Source: Astrothelium macrocarpum
Taxonomy: Eukaryota; Ascomycota; Dothideomycetes; Trypetheliales; Trypetheliaceae
Assembly: GCA_021030915.1 (NCBI GenBank)
Contig: JAGEMR010000066.1
Location: 98,753 to 162,752 of the forward strand
Direction of reading: 5' to 3'
DNA length: 64,000 nt
The position numbers and the translations under genes were made by a program. The notes beneath the pieces were generated by a model. It made no database searches and was not told the origin of the DNA. It worked only from the letters and a program-made list of their open reading frames with translations. Positions 11,601-22,600 of the stretch are shown here, one piece after another (positions within the stretch are counted from its first letter, which is position 1; each line of letters starts with the position of its first letter).

Positions 11601-11708
11601 ATTATTCGCACTTGATATTGTGGAGGGATTACGATAGCTGCTGGGTGTCGGTCCTGGCCCGATGCCAAGGGCAGCAGGATAAGGGGATTTCGAAGCGAGC
11701 ATGGCCAT
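8699..11708 (-). CDS. STE11: STE11-type MAP kinase kinase kinase, with a one-base frame error
   Basis: Serine/threonine MAPKKK of the mating/filamentation/osmostress cascades, acting with the Ste50 and Ste7 homologues. Exons: 11708-11536, 11476-11403, 11354-11197 and 11138-8699. The first three introns join cleanly. Order of domains: N-terminal SAM (TWDEEKVADWLGTINCSQY through GVKKIGDRVRIG), Ras-association-like region (ALIRVLWDNGRSSVVNIEG through NYCFYVLDGI), a Ser-rich linker, and a C-terminal kinase domain with GQGSFGSVY, MAVKQV, HRDIKGANI, DFGISK and MAPEVV. Exon 4 is one nucleotide too long: the frame changes at about 10515-10535, where VLDGIKADPD runs into CRRLNDNELLRV only if one base is skipped. 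No GT-AG intron explains it. With one base removed the protein is 947 residues, normal for the family. Either an assembly error or a true lesion. Confidence 0.93.
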
Positions 11709-14026
11709 TTTGAAATTGACGAATGGCAGACTGGGCAGATCTAAAGGGAAGGGCAGTCACCGATATCCTCGAAGCCGAGTTCGTTGCAATGTGATCGCCT
11801 AATAGCGGTGTGGCGAAGTATGGTCCGTATTGCTGGCAAGTTTGCTACTCTCGCTGGAGGCGGTCTAAGGCGACATGTCGGGCAGCAGAACGTCCAGACA
11901 GGCCTCAGCAAAGAGTTGACTGGAGTAAACAAATTCACGGAGTAGCCGATGAGGAAGTGCAAGGCCGTGTGGGATCGGCAGGGAGGGTGCGAGGCAGGTT
12001 ATCAATGCGGTGGTGACGGTGAAAGTTGGGAAGAAGATCAGAGGCCGGAGAGATGGAGACAGGATTCAGCACTAGCGGATGGCTAATGTTGGGATTTATG
12101 CCGCACAGGCTTCGAAACGGGGGTTGCGGAGTGTTGTGAGAGAGGTGAGGGTGGGCGAATTCAGCAGTCGTGATTCGTGCGGCAAGTGAAACGATCAGGA
12201 GGAAGCTTCACAATGCCAGACAACGGCGAGCTGGGCGAGAGAAAAGGCCAGTGTGCACAAAGTCGAGCCTCTCAGCCACAGTGAAACACGGCCTTGAAAC
12301 AGCACAAAGCCGGCAAAAAATAGGATGGAGACAACACTCGCATCCACAGCCGTTTCGCGTTCTTTCACAGCCCAAAGCCGCTTTATTTGGGGACGCGCAT
12401 GACGAGTTACTTGACCTCTTTGCTAATATTACCGTTTCCAAAGTGTTGGACATAGACAGGCTCAATCAAGGAGGGAGGGAGGCTCATCTCAGATTCACAT
12501 CTCCTTTTCCTCCCCTTCTCTCGCGCGATGTCATCTAGCTGAGACAACTGGTGCGGCAGTAGCGAATCGGCCGCGACAAAGCCCAGGTCACGTGCGTCAG
12601 CCTGACGTCGTCCGTCATGGGGCAGGCGTGCAGCGGTCAGAAATGACGCAACGTGTTCTCGGCAGCTGCCCCCAAAAAAAGGAGCCAAGGTAACAACTTG
12701 CCTGAGGCACTTATATGTACACTGAATACCGATGATGTCTACCAAATCCGCCATGAGGCTGTGAAACGTTTGAAAAGGTGATGAATGTACCAGAAGGTCG
12801 TTGCACAGTTCTGTGGGGCATGACACCCAGAGTATGGATCAGCACGTGCCAAATCATTCACGCAGGGACGGGGGGCTTCGTTTCTCGAGCCTTGCCATAT
12901 GCAATGAATCATTCATCATATTTGCCGGATCGTCGAAATGGAGAGCTATAGGGTTTAGCGGCTGGCCCATTTGAGATGAGGTGGGGAGAAAGGGTCTTGG
13001 TGAGAAGATGGCCTTAATTCCAAGACAAGGCGCTCGTGCTGCCGCAAAGTTTGCTAGTCCGTATCCGGCGAGCTGGCGCGCGGCAAAGGTTATCACTGAG
13101 GCCGCCGCCCGCGACGTGTCACTGGCTCAGAGACGTCGGCTAGAAGGGGGTGGAAATGACTTCATGGTTCGGGCCGTTCTCGTCAGCCATAGGTACCTTG
13201 GGGGGTTTGTTGCAGAGAGCCGCACGGCAAGCCAGTAAGCAGGCTGCAAGCAGGCTGCACGCAGGCTGTAAGCAGGCTGGAATCGGCTCCGAGCTGCAAA
13301 AGTGCAAAACAAGGCAGGGAATGGGGTTGAGAGTTGAGAGTTGGGATAGACACAAACTCTGATCGACACAGGCGCGTACATAAAGATCGAAGGCGCGCTC
13401 TACGGCGTCGTTGATTAGGCGCATCGCGATCATAACAAACCAGGCCGCTTTCTGATTTCGTCGATGTCGCCAGCTGTGATCCTGGCCGATGACGTCGCGC
13501 CGCACTGTCAACGGGCGAATCCTCTCCCATCCACCAATCTCTCTCGACCATGATTTGCCCCCTCGGATTGGCTGCGAGACGGGGCATCTTTGCTGTTTCT
13601 GGCTGATCCAGCCTCACCTTCACCAGCACTGTACAGCCCTCTGGCCAAGCCTGTTCTGCCTTTTCTACCGAAGCATCGAAAAGGCCTGCTCGGCCGCCAC
13701 TCTGCCAACATCAACAGCTCCCCCATCGTTCCTCCTTAACCTCCGTCATGTCCATCCAGATTGCGCTGTAGTCCTCTAGTTCTCTAGCTCCAAGCTTGCC
13801 CGTGGGGCACAAGCTCTCACAAATTTCCTGATTTCCGATCCCGCTGCACACCATCTGCATGAAACAACAGCCTGCACCTCTGAGAGGCCCTCTAGATCGC
13901 ACCAAATTGACCGCCCGTGGCGAACCACAGCTCACCGGTCCCGTCTTTGGTGACATCTCCGCCTCGATTCCGATTGGGGTGTGAATTATCCCAGCACACT
14001 CTGGACAAAGGAACCTTTCTCACATC
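11709..14026. other. Shared 5' region between divergent STE11 and DUF7514 genes
   Basis: About 2.3 kb separates the divergent starts at 11708 and 14027. Short open frames on both strands lack recognisable content. The stretch upstream of 14027 is pyrimidine-rich, as expected for a fungal promoter and leader. A small 11-bp tandem repeat lies at 13236-13279. Long shared regions are typical of regulated signalling genes, but no binding sites were assigned. Confidence 0.5.
13236..13279. repeat. Tandem repeat, 11-bp unit x4
   Basis: Four consecutive copies of NAAGCAGGCTG or close variants (TAAGCAGGCTG, CAAGCAGGCTG, CACGCAGGCTG, TAAGCAGGCTG). It produces the Leu/Ala/Cys-rich open frames seen on the minus strand here, which are not genes. 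Confidence 0.85.
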
Positions 14027-16426
14027 ATGGCTCACGTCGACGGCCGTCGCAGTCCGCTCGAACGTCAGCCTGATACTCATTCACCACAACACCAAGACTT
14101 TCCCGAGTCAAGGTCGACCACGAGTCCGATCAAGCAGCCTGTATCACGACCTCCTCCACAGCAAGCATATTATTCACAGCCGCGCTCACGAGCTTCGAGC
14201 TCTCGCAGTGATGCATCGAGTCAACAATCACAGACTCTACCTCAGCCTCAGCCAATTAATGATGCCGTCAGTTACGCCTTTGATACCTCCGATGCAGCAC
14301 ACAAGGTGGATCCCGGCCTGGTTGCTCAGATCACCGAACAAGTCATCAACAGTTTGAAGGCCAGTGGATTCCATGGCGCGCATTCACACCAGCATTCAGC
14401 TCAACCACCTCTACCGCCTCCCTCCCAACAGCAGCAACAAAACAATCAGCCGACCCGTCCAAATCGACGCTACTCTTACACACCTCGATCCCCAACTTCC
14501 AATGATACTCCTCCGTCTCCGACCAGATACGAACGTTATTCGAGTTTCGGCTCAGACTCTGCCGATTCTCCAGTAGAAGATTTGCGGCGAAAAGAAAACT
14601 TGAAAAGTAGGAAGCCTCTGGAGAAGATGCCATCTCCACCTCCAAACCTCGACGGGACCTCTGAGAGGAGAGGTTCCCGCAACTCGCATAGGCCGTCAAT
14701 TGGAGAAGAAGAGACTACGCTTGAAAAATATTGGCAGCCTCTTTTTGACGACGAGGGCAGGCCAACAATGAGACTGTCGAGTTTTCTCCGGGGTTTGGCA
14801 ATACACCTCATCGAAGACTTTGAGCCCAAGAATAGCGTTGTCATCACTCCTACGAAGATGCTCAAATTCTACGAACTTAGTAGGGTCGCCGATGAGCGAT
14901 ACTCCTACCCAACCATTTTTAGCAAGATTCCAAACTCGGCCATCTCGAGGATATATCGAGAGTTGCGTTGTCCGCACCATTTGGTGCAGCACGCACATCA
15001 TGAAGTGCCCACAATTCCCGGCTTAACCACCTGGGGTTTCGAGACTTGGTTGACAATCATGATTCGTGCACACCCTGAGACCGAGTTCGAGCGGCTTGCA
15101 AAATGTGTGCGCGAAATGCCCATCTCAAACGCTGATCATAGGTCTGAAAGGTTTCCAAAAGAGCTATCGCGGAGACTCTTCCCCAAAAAGGAGGATCCAG
15201 CCTCCCAGCAGCGCCTCGCAGCTGCAATGGCCACAGACAATGCTATTCCACCTCCGCAATATCGTAATAATCCTAACAACTTCCCTCCACCACCACCCTC
15301 GGTGAGCTCCAACACAACTGCATCCTCCGTCACAGAACGAGAGAGAACACCGTACGCAGGACCCTCGAAAGCTGCTTCCGTGGCTTCGGTCGAATCAAAT
15401 ACCGATGATGACTCTCGCAGTACAGCTTCCTTTCATAGCACTTCATCAATTCCTATTGAACGGGAGCGCAAACCATACACTGCACAAGTCGGTGGTGGGA
15501 AAGTGTACGACGAGGATATTATCGCGAGCATTCATCAAAACGGTCCGCCAAGGCACAATTCCACAGGACCACTGCCGCCCCCAGGTGGAGGATACGCGAC
15601 CGGCGGTGAACAATCGTCTTTTCATCCCATTAGTACTTTTCCATCACACTCGACAACTCCAACCCAAAAAATCCCAAATCCAGCTCCACAAGCTGTCCCC
15701 AATCGCTCACAAAGCGTTCGCGCTGAAGCTACGATGCGTCCACTCCATCATGAGACCACTCAACCTTCTATCCCAACCACACATAGTACTTTTGCCGCTC
15801 AGTCAGCTGGTATTGATATCCCACCACCACCTCCTGGCTCGGGCCGTCATTATCGAACCAACTCGCAAGCTGGCGGTCGTCGACCCCGTTCTCCTTCCTT
15901 TGCAGCAGGAACGGGGCAACCTCCGCTCGGCACCAGCGCCCCAGGTTCTAGGCCGAATCCATTCGCCAGGAGCGAAGGCAACATGTCAGAAATTCCTCAG
16001 GGTTGGTACTCGAGCAATCTACATGGCGATAATGTCCTCGATGACGTCGATCCAAGAGCTCCGCCTGCCAACATGAACGGACCAGGCTTCGGCTCTGGAC
16101 CTGGTGGCATGGGACGCAAAGCTGGTGTTCGTGGTCACGCCCAAACCTTGGCCGCTGACGGTATAGGCATGTACAGTGCAAGTCCGAGTGCGCCTCCTCC
16201 ACCCATGACGACTGGGAGCGTGCCTCCCGCGGCAATGATGGGAAGAGATCGATCTGCGACTGCAGGCGGCAACGGAATTGGAATGGGAGGTCCTGGGATG
16301 ATGGGCATGGACGGACGGCCTGGCGCAAACGGGTATGAGGGAAGGGGTACTGCCTATGACGATGATCTTCCAAGACGACCAAACAGCAACTATTTTCCTC
16401 CTCCACCAACGAGCACAAGATACTGA
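14027..16426 (+). CDS. DUF7514-type conserved fungal protein, 799 aa
   Basis: Single uninterrupted exon from ATG 14027 to TGA 16426. The N-terminal ~230 residues are low-complexity Ser/Pro/Gln-rich. A folded domain spans about residues 233-400, beginning YWQPLFDDEGRPTMRLSSFL and including NSVVITPTKMLKFYELSRV and GLTTWGFETWLTIMIRAHP; this matches the fungal-specific domain now called DUF7514. The C-terminal ~390 residues are again disordered, with the recurring motif ERERxPYxxxxK, polyproline and a Gly/Met-rich tail. The biochemical function is unknown. It is divergent from STE11; no functional link is implied. Confidence 0.8.
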   Translation: MAHVDGRRSPLERQPDTHSPQHQDFPESRSTTSPIKQPVSRPPPQQAYYSQPRSRASSSRSDASSQQSQTLPQPQPINDAVSYAFDTSDAAHKVDPGLVAQITEQVINSLKASGFHGAHSHQHSAQPPLPPPSQQQQQNNQPTRPNRRYSYTPRSPTSNDTPPSPTRYERYSSFGSDSADSPVEDLRRKENLKSRKPLEKMPSPPPNLDGTSERRGSRNSHRPSIGEEETTLEKYWQPLFDDEGRPTMRLSSFLRGLAIHLIEDFEPKNSVVITPTKMLKFYELSRVADERYSYPTIFSKIPNSAISRIYRELRCPHHLVQHAHHEVPTIPGLTTWGFETWLTIMIRAHPETEFERLAKCVREMPISNADHRSERFPKELSRRLFPKKEDPASQQRLAAAMATDNAIPPPQYRNNPNNFPPPPPSVSSNTTASSVTERERTPYAGPSKAASVASVESNTDDDSRSTASFHSTSSIPIERERKPYTAQVGGGKVYDEDIIASIHQNGPPRHNSTGPLPPPGGGYATGGEQSSFHPISTFPSHSTTPTQKIPNPAPQAVPNRSQSVRAEATMRPLHHETTQPSIPTTHSTFAAQSAGIDIPPPPPGSGRHYRTNSQAGGRRPRSPSFAAGTGQPPLGTSAPGSRPNPFARSEGNMSEIPQGWYSSNLHGDNVLDDVDPRAPPANMNGPGFGSGPGGMGRKAGVRGHAQTLAADGIGMYSASPSAPPPPMTTGSVPPAAMMGRDRSATAGGNGIGMGGPGMMGMDGRPGANGYEGRGTAYDDDLPRRPNSNYFPPPPTSTRY

Positions 16427-17010
16427 AGAAACCCAAAATGAGCAAATGCCAGGAAATTTTCGGATAATTCTTTAAGTTAATGAACAGACAGACAAGGTTC
16501 CTTATCTTACAGGGTATTTCAGTTTCAGCAAGCTTTTCCAAATACGAGCGTGTACGAGGATTTACGTGGACGGGTGGAACGAATCTTCTTTCCTAACGAT
16601 TTTTTTTTTTCAAGCACGATTTCTTTCTACTAGACCAAGATATCCCCAGTGTTACCATGGATCATGAGCGCAGGACGTCGAATGTCTTTCATTCAGCCCA
16701 TCTGTTGCACTGAATCGAAGAGTCGACTATCGCTGAACGACAGACTTTGATGAAATCAGCATAGCTACAAACGAGTGACGGCTGAATGATCTTACTGTAA
16801 CTTTCCAATTGCAAATCAATAGGAAAAAAAACAAAGATCAACCTTTGAAATTTTACCTTTCATGCTTAATTATGCTCTTGTTTGTACTCCCAGTAACACG
16901 CTCGGAACCTAGAGCGTCTCCCGTTGCCCTAGCCCAATAACCTCGAAGCCTTCCAAATCCAGCTCAACGCCGTTGATATAATTTCATGCCTCATCATCGA
17001 CCGTCTTCAC
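16427..17010. other. 3' region between convergent DUF7514 and MHF1 genes
   Basis: Both flanking genes end here. A T-tract lies at about 16600-16612. No gene seen. Confidence 0.5.
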
Positions 17011-17461
17011 TCATCTCGTCTTTGCCCTTTTTGACTTCGAAACCACCCGCGCCTCTGTTCCTGCTCCCCTCCCCGCCTGCAGCTCCTCCGCATATTGCCT
17101 CAGAATCGACTCGAGCCCTTCGTTTCTACGAGCCAACAGCAACACGTCTGATACATTGATCGTGCTGCGGTTTCCATGCCTATTGTCCACGAATTAATAT
17201 CAATGCGAGTGCTCAAGTATAAAGGCTAAATCCCTGAAGCCACACAGAAGGGAAGAGAAAAACTCACTTTGCAAAACACTCCAGATCCTTGGCCACGTGC
17301 TCAATCTGCGCCCACGTCATCTCCATCAGCGCTCCGATGAACTGCGGTGTGGCGTTGACGTTCAAGCGCAGCGAGTCCTCGTCCACGATGCGTCCGATGG
17401 AATACCAGAGCGCGGATTTCAGGCGCTCTTCGGTGACAGCAGCATCCTCGTCTTGTGCCAT
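17011..17461 (-). CDS. MHF1: MHF1 / CENP-S histone-fold protein
   Basis: Small histone-fold protein. With MHF2 (CENP-X) it forms the DNA-binding tetramer that works with the FANCM/Mph1 helicase at stalled forks and in the inner kinetochore. Exons 17461-17268 and 17179-17011 join across an 88-bp intron (GTGAGT donor) at codon AA|G and give 120 residues exactly. Family signatures: EERLKSALWYSIGRIVDED, the conserved block LRLNVNATPQFIGALMEM, then after splicing FAKHGNRSTINVSDVLLLAR. The C-terminus is basic (SKSKRAKTR). The ATG at 17461 is chosen because family members start just before this helix; the open frame extends further upstream without conservation. The end of a transposon lies 135 bp upstream of this ATG. 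Confidence 0.92.
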
Positions 17462-17596
17462 AGTTGGTCCGGGGAAAGACAGATGGGTTGGGGATTTGAT
17501 TGTCTTTTTCCTCGAGCTTGATGCGGGTGGAGCTTTGCACGGGACGCGTCGCGGGGTTGAGTGCCACTCCGCGTGGTCTGTGCGTGGGGTGTACGG

Positions 17597-17693
17597 CAGG
17601 CATGGTTCCAAATTAAGTGGGACAACCAAATCCGCGTTCCCCCATCAACCCCACCAAATTTACTAGTAAACAGTGGGAGATTCTGGTAATTTC
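17597..17693 (+). repeat. Left terminal inverted repeat
   Basis: About 97 bp, inverted match to 18967-19064 with only a handful of differences. Confidence 0.85.
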
Positions 17694-18309
17694 ATCACAA
17701 TACATTGAATTCAAATGTTAATTAATTCTCATTTTATTAATATTTGATGGAGAGATCTTGATTATTCAAATAAATGTGCAAATGATTTTGTATAATCAAT
17801 ATTTGAGTATTAATCTCATTTTGATTTAATTGATTCTATTTGTATTGAATCATTCTGATAAACTATTTTTGAATAAGATATTTACGATGATTTATTCGAA
17901 TTCGTTATTTGATAATTCTTCATATCGTCTCAATAATACTAAAATCAGAATTATAAAAATAATTTGTATATATTTTGATTCCATATTTTTATTTGAAAAT
18001 TATAATAGAATTATATTTAGATCGATTTTTATGAACGTTATTTTCATTCTCTTTAAAGATAAAATATTCTCACTATTACTGAAATACCTTGATTTGATAT
18101 GTATAAAGGGCAGATAAATAGATATTCTCCAAGATTTCGATATATTATTTTTGTGTAAAATTATTAGTTTCTTTTTGATTCCAATATAAATGTAATTCAG
18201 TCTTGAAATTCCAATCAACGGTAATCTAATAATATAATGTGGTATTATTTTTTTGAAATTTGAATTACATATAATTAGATTCATAACGTTATCACCATTA
18301 TCTGGTAAT

Positions 18310-18723
18310 CTAATAATGACTTTCTTGATTAATAGCAAAATGAGTCTCATCAGAGAAATGTATAAATTTCCAATTCTCATTTTTCCAGCCAAAATGATCT
18401 CGTGCAAAATTGATTCGTTTCTCTTTTGATTTTGGTTTAATATATCGCCCCCAATATATTTTGTAACGATGATAACCTCGTTCAATAAATCGTCTCCTTA
18501 ATATACTTGTTGAATAAAAAAAATTCAACTGAAGACACACATTTGGAAATGTCAAAATACGATATTCAAAACTGAATATAATCCAATAAAGAATAATTAT
18601 AATAAATGTATAATTAAGATTTCGGTAGCGATCTGATTTTGTAACTGGATCTGTATACCTGGAAATTGTGTTTTGGAAATGACGATACATAATAGAACGA
18701 GGATAATCAAATATTTGAAACAT
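18310..18723 (-). pseudogene. Tc1-like transposase fragment
   Basis: An open stretch of 137 codons containing the Tc1/DDE_3 transposase block EKRINFARDHFGWK and IHFSDETHF. Codons are strongly AT-biased, with many Ile/Tyr/Asn. Flanking frames carry stops and frame changes, so it is not expected to be functional. It continues in decayed form towards 18000. Confidence 0.6.
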
Positions 18724-18966
18724 TTTGATTTTGGATCGACGATAAGATGATGAATAATTATCTTCGACTTCAAAGGCTTACTTTAAAACAGTTCGGCGAG
18801 ATATACGAACGACCTTATTTGACTGACGAGGTAGCAGCTCACAATCAGACGTTAATAATTCACGTGTATTGACATAGCCATAAAAATTGCAGCTTACCAC
18901 CATAATTGAAAGAGACGAAATCAAATGAAATCAAACGAACGAAATATGTGGACAAAATATGTGGGT

Positions 18967-19064
18967 GAAATTACCCAGAATCTCCCACTGTTTACTAGCA
19001 ATTTTGGTGGGGTTGATGGGGGAACGCGGATTTGGTTGTCCCACTTAATTTGGAACCATGCCTG
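18967..19064 (-). repeat. Right terminal inverted repeat
   Basis: Inverted match to 17597-17693, ending in CCATGCCTG. Confidence 0.85.
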
Positions 19065-19678
19065 ACGGAGAGAGTTAGTGAGCTTTCGTTTTTCATACAA
19101 TGAAAATTGCATTTAAGGCTGCGTCAGCGCATGAGAAACCAGCATGTTCTATACTTAGCCCGCAACACTTCTAGAAGAGCCCAGGAAGCATGTTTTACGT
19201 TTCTGGTAAGATATATCCCTCAAGATACACTGAAAGTCAAGGCTGGAAACACTTCAGTATCAGGCTGGTGAAACCAGGACGCGCATAAATGTGATACATT
19301 AGTACTGATCTTCTCGGGGTCGAAAGCTCAGTGAGTAATTACATTTTCTGCGGCTTATATTATATAAAGTCACCGGTTGATTTGAAGCTGGGGAGATTGT
19401 GCAGGCTGCCTTTGAGTTTGTAAATAGAGAGGGAGCACTTAAAGTTGTAACAAGAAAGGTCACGGGCCGCAGGAGTAATTATTTGCCAAATATCCTTCGG
19501 GGAGATCCTCAACGCTATTTCGAGTAATTGCAAAAGATATCCCATTTGTTGAATGACTCTCATAGAGATTGTGACACTTATTGTTGTCGAGGGCCTCCCT
19601 GACAAATGTTGAGTGAATTGTTTCTCTCCAAACTCGTGCCATCTCTAATTGCACTGGCTGGTGGGAGAGCTTCGAAAT
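19065..19678. other. Intergenic, possible trailing coding fragment
   Basis: A minus-strand open stretch at 19654-19460 (starting MQLEMARVWRETIHS) lies just downstream of the ankyrin gene's stop. It could be an extra exon or a decayed remnant. No motif recognised. Confidence 0.25.
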
Positions 19679-22600
19679 CTAACAAATCTGCACCAACTCT
19701 CCATCTTTTTCGGGTAGTGGATTTTTGAGATGTCGTTTGCCAAATACTACAACGACATTTGGAAAAGTAGTTGGACTAACAGGGGAAGACGGCGTATTAT
19801 CCATATCTTGTAGACGGTGGTCATGAGAAGAACATCCATTGCACCCACTGAAGGCTGAAGCTTCAAATTTCCAGTTGTCGTCACCTCGAGTCCTGCCACT
19901 TTCCTTAAGGTTTTGAAGGCAGTAAACCGTGGCAGTCAAATAGGAACGATGTTGTGGCGGGAAGGCATAATGACTGCATCTTTTCAAACTACAATTAAGA
20001 ATTTCTCCAAGACCTTCACAGAAAATAACACCCTTGATTGCTTCTTTGTCGAGGAATGTAATCCAACCACCATGAGTTTTCTCGATCACACATTCTTTTA
20101 GAACACGATCTGGCTGTACAGTAGCGAGTTGTCTGAACTCAAAACCGTATATCCTATCTCGGCTAAATGGCTTTTTACGTCGACGTCGGGTATGCTCCTC
20201 GGCCCACTCAAGTTGTTGGGCTAGAAGACAAAATAAATCCGTTAAAGGTACACCAAGGTCTCTTTGGCCAGTCCGTTGTTCTGGAAAGAGTTGCATCTCA
20301 GAGCTTTCGAAAATGTTGTCTTTCGTTTTTGATAGAGTCTTGCCCGCTTTAGGAGGCGTTGGGGCTAGGGAATTGAGTTGAGCAAATAATTGGGCCATAT
20401 GTACTAGCACCCAGAGCTGGGGAACCAGCCATCCACGCTGCTCATTGGGTGTATAGATAAGTGTCGAGTCCTTTTCAGACCAGTTGATAGTATGTATAAA
20501 CTTGTGCTCTCTTGGAAATCTCAAAGTGTCTCTCTCGACTTCGAAATTCAGAGTAGACCCTGCTGTCAAGGGTGCCTTTCCAAAATTAGCACTAAGCCCA
20601 AAAGATTTCAGCGATAGCCGCGGGCCTGCTCCCTCTAATGCGGTCACTCTGATGGCGGAGACGTCTACTGCGTCTGCCTGAAATTCGTAAACATCATTCC
20701 ATCCAAGAAATGTGCGAGTGGCGTTTCGTACGGTTTCTAGTTCAGGGCGAGGCTCTTCTGTTTTCCATACGTGGTATTTTTCCGCGTCAGTATATTCGGA
20801 AAGATGTATCTTGTCCTTTGAAGAAGCAAAATGCCACTGGAATGCAGATTCGGAGTCGGTAATCCACTTTGAAGTCACTACTAAAAGAGTATAGAAGCCT
20901 TTCAAAATGATACCCTGGTCGTACTCGAAAGGATAATCGACGTCAGCTATGTTGACCATGATATCAAACTCTATGTCGAGCCCGTTGGGCATGAAAAGAC
21001 CTGAATCTCTTGTTAGCACTCTTGACCATTGCAACTTCAGTCTTGTGGAGGTTGGCGACGTTTGTGAAGGCCAATCCTCTCGTCTCACAATTCAAACCAT
21101 TGTCAATACCCTCACCAAGGATTGCAACAAAAAACGTCACCCGCGACTACAGACCGCAGGCCTCGTGGGGGGGACCTCATCCCATTTTCAACAATCGCTA
21201 ACTGTAACATAAATCCAAACAATTCGTTGAAAAACAATCTCTGAGAATCTTTTGCTGTTTATCATTGAGGGCCTCCCCAAGAGGTATATGGTAAATTATT
21301 TGTGTCACGGTCGAGCGACATTTCTTATTGCAACCTACGAGGAAAAAAAGAGACCGATTCTCCACATACCATTCTGGGTTTTCTCCGCATGCCCAAAGTG
21401 CTTTCGGTCGGCAATAGGAGCATCTAAAACGATGACTACCCTTTTAAAAAGGTCATGCCAGCAGCTTCTTCTCCCTTCCACCTGCCGTAAGGGCTGTAAT
21501 TTCAGAGCAACCTCGGCATACGGTCGCTCTGTCCGATTATCACCGTTCAACACAAAGTTGAAAGTCGAGAAGGCAATCTTGTCTGAGAGGCTTGGTCGTA
21601 ATGCACAGCAGAACCACGCGAATGCGCATGCCATCTCTACAACAGCCTGGGGGTTACCGCATACCGCGATAGTGGCCTCCGGTGGTGAATTTTCAGATGA
21701 AAACAGCACTATAGAACAATACTCTAGTATGCCATCGGGGGGTGTCATATAATCTTTCGTCTCTGAGTTCCATGCGGCTTGAATAGCATGTATCAAGTAC
21801 GGTCCAAATGTAAAATGTTCTTTCATATATTTTCCACAGGGGGCTGCTTGAGCGTCAACGCCATCTCCGCTTATTGTCAGCATAGAAGAGAAGAGGGTGT
21901 TACGCTTGTACATTTGCATTGCCGCTAGTGCTTCCCACTCAACGGCAATTTGTATCTCAGCGCGTTTGCAGTATTCCGGAAGAGAATAAAAGGAAGTCAA
22001 AGTATCTCGGAAATTTGTGAAACCCTGCCCAAGACGACTGATCCTTCCTTTTAGATTTGGATCAGAAGGCTGAGAGTTTTTTGCCCGCGACATTACGGAA
22101 CTTATTGTGCACATCTGACTTACTTCGGCCCGTGGTTTTGTATCGTTGTAAGGCTGATTTGTTTGGGCCTCTAACATTTCCCTCACTAATCTCTTGTGAA
22201 CGTTCCAAAGAGCATGCGATAGCGGCGTCCGGCCCCCAGAATCTTGAAGATCTATCTGAGCTCCCCTTTTGAGCAGCAGCTTTGCTACTGCCAAGTGCCC
22301 ATACTGTGCGGCATACGATAACGGCGTCCGATCTGAATCATCTCGAGAATCCATTTGAGCCCCACTGTTGAGCAGCAGCTTCACTACTGTCAAGTATCCA
22401 AACTCTGCAGCATACGACAGCGGCGTCCCACTTGAAGTATCCCGAGGATCCACCTGAGCTCCTTTTCTAAGTAATAGATCTAGCACTGCCAAGTGTTCAG
22501 GCCTTCCGGCATGTGATAGCGCTGACCAACCTGAAATATCTTGAAGATCAACCTGAGCCCCCTCGTCGAGTAATAGACCTAACACTGCCAAGTGCCCATA

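Larger units (their letters stand above)
17597..19064 (-). mobile_element. Tc1/mariner-like DNA transposon, AT-mutated, with long TIRs
   Basis: The ends are inverted repeats of about 97 bp, 17597-17693 and 18967-19064, nearly identical apart from a few substitutions and starting CAGGCATGG. A 4-bp repeat ACGG flanks both ends (17593-17596 and 19065-19068) and may be the target duplication; the TA expected for Tc1/mariner is absent. The interior is extremely AT-rich. On the minus strand about 18723-18310 reads as a Tc1-type transposase fragment with FARDHFGWKNENWKFIHFSD followed by ETHF, which contains the second catalytic Asp. A helix-turn-helix-like N-terminal part precedes it with a stop. 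The AT bias with conserved ends fits RIP or long decay of the body. Confidence 0.78.

Noticed and set aside
13127..13629. Leu/Cys-rich minus-strand open frames
   Set aside because: Caused by the 11-bp tandem repeat in the promoter region; no homology signal.
17597..19064. Inverted repeats as a long hairpin RNA gene
   Set aside because: The interior transposase fragment and flanking duplication fit a DNA transposon better.
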